A stretch of DNA of 64,000 nt from Nitrospirae bacterium JdFR-85 (GTDB lineage Bacteria > Nitrospirota > Thermodesulfovibrionia > Thermodesulfovibrionales > JdFR-85), in NCBI GenBank assembly GCA_002011745.1, contig MTOU01000009.1, positions 1 to 64,000 of the forward strand, given 5' to 3'. The notes under the pieces were generated by a model. The model worked only from the letters and a program-made list of their open reading frames with translations, did not search any database and was not told where the DNA came from. This document shows positions 56,837 to 64,000 of the stretch, one piece after another. The first letter of the stretch is position 1, and every line of letters begins with the position of its first letter. Both the position numbers and the translations under genes were made by a program.

Positions 56837-57886
56837 ATGAATAGAAAAAAAACGAAACAGATATTCATAGGTCCTGTGCCGGTAGGTGGTGGTGCACCTG
56901 TTGTGGTTCAGTCCATGACAAAGACAGACACCAGGGATGTCGCCTCCACTGTAAGACAGATAAAAAGGCTCCAGAAAGAGGGATGCGAGGTTGTCCGTGT
57001 TGCAGTACCTGATGAGGCTGCAGCAGAGGCCCTGAGCAGGATTGTCCAGAAAGTCACTATACCCATAATCGCAGATATACACTTTGATTGGAGACTGGCA
57101 ATAGCCTCCCTGAAGGCAGGTGTGCATGGTCTCAGGATTAACCCGGGCAATATAGGAGCCCCTTGGAAGGTGAAAGAGGTGGTTGCCGCTGCCAAGGACA
57201 GAGGCATACCCATAAGAGTAGGAGTAAACTCAGGCTCCCTTCCTAAGGATATATTAAAAAAGTACGGGGCTCCTTCTGCAGAAGCCCTTGTTGAGGCAGC
57301 CACAAGACAGATCGAACTTCTCGAAGAACTGGACTTCACCCTAATAAAGGTATCCTTGAAAGGGACATCTGTTCCTCTCACTGTTGAAGCATATAGGTGT
57401 TTTTCAGAGAGATATGATTATCCCCTCCATATTGGCATTACAGAGGCAGGGCCTCCGCCTGCAGGTGTAGTAAGAAGCGCTGTAGGATTAGGGATTCTAC
57501 TTTCAGAGGGAATAGGAGATACAATCAGGGTCTCTCTAACCGCCCCACCATGGCAGGAGGTGGAGGTCGCATATCACATACTCTCATGTCTTGGTATAAG
57601 GCACAAGGGAGTGGATATTCTATCCTGTCCCACCTGTGGAAGATGCAGAGTTGATATACAGAGGATAGTAAAGAAGGTACAGAAGGGGCTTGTGGATGTA
57701 GATAAACCTTACAAAGTGGCTGTAATGGGATGTGTTGTAAATGGTCCTGGAGAGGCAAGGGAGGCAGACTTTGGTGTTGCTGGAGGCAGGGGAGAAGGAC
57801 TGCTCTTTAAGAAGGGCAAAGTTGTTAAACGTGTGTCTGAGGAACAATTGGTTGATGCCCTTATAGAGTTGGTAAAGGAGGCGTGA
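56837..57886 (+). CDS. ispG: 4-hydroxy-3-methylbut-2-en-1-yl diphosphate synthase
   Basis: VVQSMTKTDTRDVASTVRQI; LSCPTCGRC; MGCVVNGPGEA. Start at ATG 56837 preferred. Confidence 0.96.
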   Translation: MNRKKTKQIFIGPVPVGGGAPVVVQSMTKTDTRDVASTVRQIKRLQKEGCEVVRVAVPDEAAAEALSRIVQKVTIPIIADIHFDWRLAIASLKAGVHGLRINPGNIGAPWKVKEVVAAAKDRGIPIRVGVNSGSLPKDILKKYGAPSAEALVEAATRQIELLEELDFTLIKVSLKGTSVPLTVEAYRCFSERYDYPLHIGITEAGPPPAGVVRSAVGLGILLSEGIGDTIRVSLTAPPWQEVEVAYHILSCLGIRHKGVDILSCPTCGRCRVDIQRIVKKVQKGLVDVDKPYKVAVMGCVVNGPGEAREADFGVAGGRGEGLLFKKGKVVKRVSEEQLVDALIELVKEA

Positions 57887-58755
57887 TGGAGATAATAAGA
57901 AACATAAAGGTGATGCAGGAAACCGCAAATGCATATATCCGTGAGGCAAAGACAATAGGCTTTGTGCCAACCATGGGTGCACTGCATGAGGGACACCTGA
58001 GTCTTGTGGAAAGATGCAGACAGGAGAACGATATTGTGGTAGTGAGCATATTTGTTAATCCCACACAGTTTGGGCCATCTGAGGACTATAAAGAATATCC
58101 AAGGGACCTTGAAGGAGACATAGAGAAACTGAGAGAGATGGAAGTGGATATCGTTTTCTGCCCTACAGCAGAGGAGATGTATCCTGAAGGATACTGTACC
58201 TATGTGAATGTTGAAGGTGTGTCTGAGAAACTATGTGGCGCCTTCAGACCAGGACACTTCAGGGGAGTTGCCACAGTAGTAACAAAGCTATTCAACATAG
58301 TTAAACCAACTCGTGCGTATTTTGGACAGAAGGATTATCAGCAGAGTATTATTATAAAAAGGATGGTTGAAGATCTGAACTTTGATATAGATATAATTGT
58401 GTGTCCTACTGTAAGGGAAAAGGATGGCTTAGCAATGAGTTCAAGAAACCAGTATCTGAATGAGGCAGAAAGACAGGCAGCCACGGTGCTTTATAGGGCC
58501 ATGCAAGCAGCCAGAGAGGTGATCCTTTCAGGAAAGGGCTTCGGAGAGGCAAAAGAGCATATGCAAAGGGTACTCCGTTCAGAGCCGCTGGTCAGAGAAG
58601 TACAGTATGCCTCTGTTTATGACCCCTTTAGTCTTGAGGACATCACCACCCTGGATGCCTCTGGATATAAAGGCAGGAAGGTACTTCTTGCAATAGCTCT
58701 TATTATAGGTAAGGCAAGACTTATTGATAATATGCTTGTGGAGGTGACTCAGTAG
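57886..58755 (+). CDS. panC: Pantothenate synthetase
   Basis: GFVPTMGALHEGHLSL; NPTQFGPSEDYKEYPR; YFGQKDYQQ. Confidence 0.96.
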   Translation: MEIIRNIKVMQETANAYIREAKTIGFVPTMGALHEGHLSLVERCRQENDIVVVSIFVNPTQFGPSEDYKEYPRDLEGDIEKLREMEVDIVFCPTAEEMYPEGYCTYVNVEGVSEKLCGAFRPGHFRGVATVVTKLFNIVKPTRAYFGQKDYQQSIIIKRMVEDLNFDIDIIVCPTVREKDGLAMSSRNQYLNEAERQAATVLYRAMQAAREVILSGKGFGEAKEHMQRVLRSEPLVREVQYASVYDPFSLEDITTLDASGYKGRKVLLAIALIIGKARLIDNMLVEVTQ

Positions 58756-59093
58756 TGTCAAAGCCCATATATATTCAGATAATAGACAGCCCCTTTCGGG
58801 ACTTTATTTGCAGCGACTTCTACTATGATGAAGGTGTTACCAATCAAGCAATTGCAGAACATCTCCAGTATTCGTTAGATTACCATTATCCCAATATGGT
58901 CCATGTGGAGTACATAGACCTGTTTTTGGAAGAGGAAGAGAAGTTTTCTGATATAAGAGACATGTTTAATTTCGGCATAATAACCCCTCCTTTAATACTC
59001 ATCAATGGTAAGGCCATGTTTCATGGGGGAATATCCTACAGAATAATCATGGAAGAGATTGACAGGATGCTCAGTTCAGGCCTTTCACACTGA
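58755..59093 (+). CDS. Thioredoxin-fold protein resembling YuzD, lacking CxxC
   Basis: IQIIDSPF...TNQAIAEHLQYSLDYHYP...VEYIDLF...ITPPLILINGKAMFHG. Confidence 0.55.
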   Translation: MSKPIYIQIIDSPFRDFICSDFYYDEGVTNQAIAEHLQYSLDYHYPNMVHVEYIDLFLEEEEKFSDIRDMFNFGIITPPLILINGKAMFHGGISYRIIMEEIDRMLSSGLSH

Positions 59094-59200
59094 TCCCCTT
59101 GTGTTTAATTAACCTCTTCTATTCAAAACAAATCTTACTTTTGAGGTTTTTGCAGTAGTTGATGTATCATGATATATTAATAGATTAACGGAGGCCCTTG

Positions 59201-60166
59201 ATGTCGGAGTTGACAGATATTGCCAAAGAGGTACTGAAGACAGAAGCAGAGGCTATTGAAGGGCTTATTCAGAAGCTTGACAGTGCCTTTGACAGGGCAG
59301 TGGACCTCATCTACCATAGTCAAGGCAGAACCGTGGTCACAGGGATGGGCAAATCAGGGATTATTGGTAAGAAGATAGCCGCTACCCTGTCTTCTACTGG
59401 TACCCCTGCTGTATTTCTGCATCCTGCCGAGGCAGGGCATGGTGACCTCGGAATGGTCACAAGTGACGATGTGGTTCTGGCTATATCAAACAGTGGTGAG
59501 ACTGAAGAGGTGATAAGACTCATACCTTATATTAAGAGATTCAATGTCAAACTTGTATCCTTTACAAAACCCAATTCCACTCTTGCGAGGTCCTCTGATG
59601 TGTTCCTTGATGTCTCAGTAAAAAGAGAGGCCTGTCCAATGGGCATAGTTCCTACAGCATCCACTACAGCCGCCCTTGCCATGGGAGATGCCCTTGCTGT
59701 GGCTCTACTGATAAAGAGAGGATTAAAGGAAGAGGACTTCGCCCTGTTTCATCCCAATGGTTCTTTAGGGAAGAAATTATTGATAAAGGTTTCAGACCTG
59801 ATGCATACAGGCAACAGCATACCCATTGTACAGGTTGACACCCTAATGACAGACGCTACAATAGAGATGTCCTCCAAGAGGTTGGGAATGACCGTGGTAT
59901 GTGATGATGAAGGAATTATAAGAGGGATAATAACAGATGGTGACCTGAGAAGAGGGCTTCAACGATGGGGCCCAAAGTTCTTCCATATGAGAGCAGGAGA
60001 TGTGATGACACATAATCCAAAAACTATACAGGCGGATGCCCTTGCTGCAAAGGCCCTTGCAATGATGCAGGCCCATGCTATAACCTCCCTTATTGTGCCG
60101 GATGAGAACAACCGTCCTCAAGGGGTTATCCATATACATGACATCCTGAAGAGTGGTGTTGTGTAG
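59201..60166 (+). CDS. kdsD: Arabinose-5-phosphate isomerase (KpsF/GutQ family) with CBS domains
   Basis: GMGKSGIIGKKIAATLSSTGTPAVFLHPAEAGHGDLGM; two CBS regions. Confidence 0.93.
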   Translation: MSELTDIAKEVLKTEAEAIEGLIQKLDSAFDRAVDLIYHSQGRTVVTGMGKSGIIGKKIAATLSSTGTPAVFLHPAEAGHGDLGMVTSDDVVLAISNSGETEEVIRLIPYIKRFNVKLVSFTKPNSTLARSSDVFLDVSVKREACPMGIVPTASTTAALAMGDALAVALLIKRGLKEEDFALFHPNGSLGKKLLIKVSDLMHTGNSIPIVQVDTLMTDATIEMSSKRLGMTVVCDDEGIIRGIITDGDLRRGLQRWGPKFFHMRAGDVMTHNPKTIQADALAAKALAMMQAHAITSLIVPDENNRPQGVIHIHDILKSGVV

Positions 60167-60168
60167 AG

Positions 60169-60699
60169 TTGTCCAGAGCCAGAAGGATAAACTACGATAT
60201 GATCCAGAAGGCGATGGAGGATATAAGGAGGGACGAAAATGACTACTTCCTTGACCTCTATACACTCCAGGTGGTAATACTGCCTGTGGATAGGATCCAG
60301 CAGGCCCTCTCAATCCTTTATCATTCTGTAGGAGATGATTATGAGCGGGGTGTGGAGCTGGACAGTGAGGTGAATCTGGATGCGGAACTTCCTGATGAGT
60401 ATGAAGAGGTGGTTGAGATGGCGATAAAGGTACTTACAGATACCCAGAGATACGTTAGAATACCTGAAAGGTCCTCTTCTGAAGCTTTTAAGGTTATGAG
60501 GAGTTTTACATCTACAGTCAGAGATCCTTCTCTAAGAGAAAAACTTTTAAAGGCACTCAATGGTGCAGGGGCCTTCAGGAGATTCAAGGATGTACTGCTT
60601 GAGGACAAGAAAGAGAGAAAAAAGTGGCATGGATACAATGCAAAGGCAATGAAGAGAGTGATTGACCAATGGCTTAAAGAAGTTCTTAACGATTCCTGA
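60169..60699 (+). CDS. UPF0158-like protein (TTG start)
   Basis: RRINYDMIQKAMEDIRRDENDYFLDLYT...RRFKDVLLEDKKERKKWHGY. Confidence 0.65.
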   Translation: MSRARRINYDMIQKAMEDIRRDENDYFLDLYTLQVVILPVDRIQQALSILYHSVGDDYERGVELDSEVNLDAELPDEYEEVVEMAIKVLTDTQRYVRIPERSSSEAFKVMRSFTSTVRDPSLREKLLKALNGAGAFRRFKDVLLEDKKERKKWHGYNAKAMKRVIDQWLKEVLNDS

Positions 60700-61666
60700 A
60701 CCTCCTTATTGCCCTCAGATGTTCAGATATGGTTGTGGAGAAATAGTGTCTTCCATTGTTCATTGAGACAAAAAACATATAGGGCACATCTGCTGGATAA
60801 AGGGCTGCCATGATTGAATTTATTCCTGCAGAGGCAATCGGTGTTGGAGGAAGTCCTTTGATGATATAGGTATTGTATGGAGTAGGTCTTTTAAGGTCCT
60901 CTTTTGTAATCCCTTCAGAGAGGTCCTTTATCCCATAAATGGCTGTAGGGTCTGACTCTAAGGGTATGCCTTTTCTGAGTCTATTATGAAATACTGCAGA
61001 AATAAGAGGGCGTTCATCATCCACCTTGGCCTCTTTCTCAATCAATGATGCAAGTGTGAGCACCTCCTTTTCTGTCATCCCCAACTCCCTCATCCTCTCA
61101 ATCATCTCTGGTGTGAAACGACTCCTCAGGTTTCTCACCATTGTGGCTATGATCTCTTCTGGCTCAATACCAAGAGGGAAACGGTAGGTATCTGGATATA
61201 GATATCCTTCCACAGAGGAGGAATCAATCTTGAGTCTGTCAAGCAATGCTTTATTTCTTGCTGCCCTTAGGAAGCTCTCTCTATCACAGAGACCGGCCTC
61301 CTGGACCCTGGAGGCCACCTGCCAGATATTAAAACCTTCGGGTATTGTGACCTCCTTCATCATAACATCCCCTTCAATGAGCTTTCTTAGTACATTGTAT
61401 GGAGTTATACTGCCTTTGAATTCATAAAAACCGTGTTTTATCCTTTTGTCAGCCCCTGTAAGGCTTGCAATAAAGGTAACGAGTCTGGCATCATGAATTA
61501 ACCCGGTATTTGAGAGGTCTCTGATTACCTCCTTAAAAGGGGTACCCTTTTTCACCTCTACCACTACCGGGTTTTCGAGCTTCAGAGGAACAAAAAACAG
61601 CCCCAGGTAGGAAACAAATGCAACAAGACTAAAGAATGTAAAAGCCAGAAGTTGTTTTTTTATCAC
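60686..61666 (-). CDS. mltG: Endolytic transglycosylase MltG
   Basis: LEGYLYPDTYRF-like motif; LASLIEKEAKVDDERPLISAVFHNRL; LESDPTAIYG. Confidence 0.94.
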   Translation of the reverse strand: MIKKQLLAFTFFSLVAFVSYLGLFFVPLKLENPVVVEVKKGTPFKEVIRDLSNTGLIHDARLVTFIASLTGADKRIKHGFYEFKGSITPYNVLRKLIEGDVMMKEVTIPEGFNIWQVASRVQEAGLCDRESFLRAARNKALLDRLKIDSSSVEGYLYPDTYRFPLGIEPEEIIATMVRNLRSRFTPEMIERMRELGMTEKEVLTLASLIEKEAKVDDERPLISAVFHNRLRKGIPLESDPTAIYGIKDLSEGITKEDLKRPTPYNTYIIKGLPPTPIASAGINSIMAALYPADVPYMFFVSMNNGRHYFSTTISEHLRAIRRFRNR

Positions 61667-61773
61667 CCAAAACCTCCTGATTATATCTACGCTTTTGTGG
61701 CAGATATTTTATCATAAAGGTATCTGATTATTTCTGTAACATATGCTATAATCTCTCCGTTAATACAAAAGAT

Positions 61774-62454
61774 TTGGTGTATAAAATGGAGAGAATAATT
61801 GAGCCTGAATTGATGGACTCCTATGAACAGGCAGAAGCATATGCAAACGCAGACTTTAGTGAGCCAAACTCAAGATTCATGGATCTCTTCAGAGAACACT
61901 TCAAAGGAGCAGAGATAAAAGGATATATTCTTGACCTCGGATGTGGGCCTGCGGATATCTCAATCCGTTTTGCAAAGCTCTATCCTGAATGCATTGTACA
62001 TGCTGTTGATGGTTCAGAGGCTATGTTACATTTTGCAGAAGAGGCCCTCCGTAGAGAGCCTCCAGAGATCTCAAATAGGATTAAGCTACATCTGGCAGTT
62101 ATTCCATCTCAACCTCTGCCTCTTGATAGATATGATGTAATAATAAGCAACAGTCTTCTTCACCACCTCCATAACCCCATGGTGATGTGGGATACAGTTA
62201 AAAGATATGCCAAAAAAGGGGCTCCTCTTATGATTATGGATCTGGTGAGACCAGACACAGAAGCAGAAGCAAGAAAGATTGTAGAAACATATGCCTCTGC
62301 AGAGCCTGAAATCCTTAAGAGGGACTTCTTCAATTCCCTCTGTGCTGCATTCCAGATACAGGAGGTAAAGGCACAGTTACAAGAGGCTGGCTTAGATCAC
62401 CTTTCTGTCTACCAGGTCTCTGACAGGCATCTATTGGTGCACGGTTTTGTATAA
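61774..62454 (+). CDS. Class I SAM-dependent methyltransferase
   Basis: ILDLGCGPADISIRFAKLYPECIVHAVDGSEAML. Confidence 0.88.
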   Translation: MVYKMERIIEPELMDSYEQAEAYANADFSEPNSRFMDLFREHFKGAEIKGYILDLGCGPADISIRFAKLYPECIVHAVDGSEAMLHFAEEALRREPPEISNRIKLHLAVIPSQPLPLDRYDVIISNSLLHHLHNPMVMWDTVKRYAKKGAPLMIMDLVRPDTEAEARKIVETYASAEPEILKRDFFNSLCAAFQIQEVKAQLQEAGLDHLSVYQVSDRHLLVHGFV

Positions 62455-62458
62455 TCTT

Positions 62459-62842
62459 TCACCCTTTTGTGTTGTTCTTCTTTTTACTCCTGTAATCCTC
62501 AATAGCCTTTCTCAGAGCATCTGCTCCCAGATTGGAGCAGTGCATCTTCTGAGGAGGAAGCCCTCCCAAGGCCTCAGCAACCTTCTCTTTTGATATCTGC
62601 ATCGCCTCATCCAAGGTCTTGCCCTTCACCATCTCTGTGATCATGCTACTTACTGCAATGGCGGCTCCGCAACCAAAGGTCTGAAACTTCGCATCTACAA
62701 TCTTGTTGTCCTTCACCTTGATATACAGTTTCATCACATCACCACATACTGGGTTGCCTTCCACACCCACACCATCTGCATCAGGCATTTCACCAACATT
62801 CCTCGGATTCATGAAATGGTCCATCACTTCTTTGGAGTACAT
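62459..62842 (-). CDS. iscU: IscU/NifU N-terminal-type Fe-S scaffold
   Basis: MYSKEVMDHFMNPRNVGEM; NPVCGD; TFGCGAAIA; HCSNLG. Confidence 0.92.
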   Translation of the reverse strand: MYSKEVMDHFMNPRNVGEMPDADGVGVEGNPVCGDVMKLYIKVKDNKIVDAKFQTFGCGAAIAVSSMITEMVKGKTLDEAMQISKEKVAEALGGLPPQKMHCSNLGADALRKAIEDYRSKKKNNTKG

Positions 62843-64000
62843 GTTCCATCCTCCTCAATACCTTCCCACCCCTTTGCATAGGGTGAAAGTTCTCGTAGTC
62901 TCTGAATTATCTGAGGAAACTCCTCAAGTGTATATTCAACCTGCTCCATTGTATTCTCAATCCCGAAACTAAAGACTATAGAGCCATGAGCTATATGAGA
63001 AGGGATACCCATGGACAGCAGTACAGGTGATGCCTTCAGCGCCTTTGAGGTACAGGCAGAACCACTTGCAGCATATATACCCTTTGAGGCAAGCATCAGC
63101 AACATCCCTTCTCCCTCGATATACTCCACACAGAAACTGGCATGCCCTGGTAGCCTCTGCTCTGGATGGCCTGTGTAGTGTATTGCCTCAACCTTGCTCA
63201 TCAGTCCTTCCACAAGCCTGTCCCTTAGCTTTTTAACATGCTCCATCTTCTTCGGCAACTCCTGCTTGGCTATCTCTGCTGCCTTCCCCATCCCAACAAT
63301 AGCAGGTACATTCTCTGTCCCTGCCCTTCTGCCGCCTTCCTGGATTCCTCCAAATATAAGAGGTATTATCCTCTGCCCCTGCTTTATATACAAAGCGCCT
63401 GCCCCTTTTGGTCCATAGAACTGGTGAGCCGACATACTCAAAAGATCAACTCCCAGATCTTCCACATCCACAGGAATATTCCCCACTGTAGCTACTGCAT
63501 CGGTGTGGAAAGTTATACCTTTTTCCTTAGCTATTGCTGCTATCTCTTTGATAGGTTCAATAGTGCCCACTTCAGGACTTGCATGGATAACAGAGATAAG
63601 GATGGTCTCATCAGTTATCGCCTTCTTTATATCATCAGGGTCTATAAAGCCCTGTTTGTCAGGGTTTAGATATGTGACTACAAAACCTAACTTCTCAAGG
63701 AACCTTGCAGGGTTTAAGACAGAATGGTGCTCCATTCTTGTAACAATAATATGCTTTCCATCATATTGCTTCGCCATTGCGATACCCCGCAGGGCAAAGT
63801 TATTGGCCTCAGCACCACTTGAGGTGAAAACAATCTCGGAGGGCTTTGCATTGATAAGGTCTGCCACCTGCTGTCTTGCATTCTCAATAGCCTCCCGTGC
63901 TCTGAGTCCAAGGGGATAGATACTTAGAGGATTACCAAACTCCTCCTTCAGATAGGGCATCATCGCTTCAAGCACCTCGTCCCTCAAGGGATTTGTTGCC
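62824..64000 (-). CDS. NifS/IscS-family cysteine desulfurase-like protein, partial (N terminus beyond right edge)
   Basis: EVLEAMMPYLKEEFGNPLS; MEHHSVLNP; SGSACTS; frame open to the right edge (ATNPLRDEV). Confidence 0.88.
   Translation of the reverse strand, partial: ATNPLRDEVLEAMMPYLKEEFGNPLSIYPLGLRAREAIENARQQVADLINAKPSEIVFTSSGAEANNFALRGIAMAKQYDGKHIIVTRMEHHSVLNPARFLEKLGFVVTYLNPDKQGFIDPDDIKKAITDETILISVIHASPEVGTIEPIKEIAAIAKEKGITFHTDAVATVGNIPVDVEDLGVDLLSMSAHQFYGPKGAGALYIKQGQRIIPLIFGGIQEGGRRAGTENVPAIVGMGKAAEIAKQELPKKMEHVKKLRDRLVEGLMSKVEAIHYTGHPEQRLPGHASFCVEYIEGEGMLLMLASKGIYAASGSACTSKALKASPVLLSMGIPSHIAHGSIVFSFGIENTMEQVEYTLEEFPQIIQRLRELSPYAKGWEGIEEDGTCTPKK

Overview
The window is ordinary chromosomal DNA of a Gram-negative, probably thermophilic and Nitrospirota-like bacterium (lineage is inference only). 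I saw no prophage, IS element or CRISPR array. Housekeeping blocks: rlmN-ahcY-metK, comM/yifB, a split type II secretion locus (gspGHIJ at 10.2-12.0 kb; gspCDE at 19.2-23.8 kb), metG-ricT-holB-gyrA-galU, a cysE::cysS in-frame fusion with rlmB, ispG-panC-(Trx-like)-kdsD, mltG and iscU/nifS. The main accessory content is a two-locus redox-signalling system. Locus 1 (30.0-37.0 kb) encodes a cytochrome c, a c-type-heme sensor kinase, an NtrC-family sigma54 activator, DRTGG / RsbW-like / DRTGG / PHP proteins, an ATPase::REC fusion and cmk. Locus 2 (48.7-55.2 kb) encodes NuoG- and NuoF-like proteins, a 2Fe-2S protein, a receiver::NuoE fusion and a receiver::GcvH-like fusion. Locus 2 is preceded by a good -24/-12 sigma54 promoter (GG-N10-GC) and two matching 19-bp dyads, TGTATAW-N5-WTATACA, centred at about -76 and -147. 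Next to it is a tRNA that folds like tRNA-Sec (8-bp acceptor stem, 5-bp T stem, 4-nt D loop, very long variable arm) but has a GCA (Cys) anticodon and a U discriminator. Other highlights: a MalT/SARP-type regulator near two identical promoter boxes (heptamer direct repeats, 11-bp period, 8 bp from TATAAT), one of them driving a chaperone-usher pilus operon; a GspD secretin ending in a subtilase-propeptide-like domain; a NifS-like protein with Gln in place of the PLP lysine; and a large beta-helix surface protein at the left edge that the ORF track missed.
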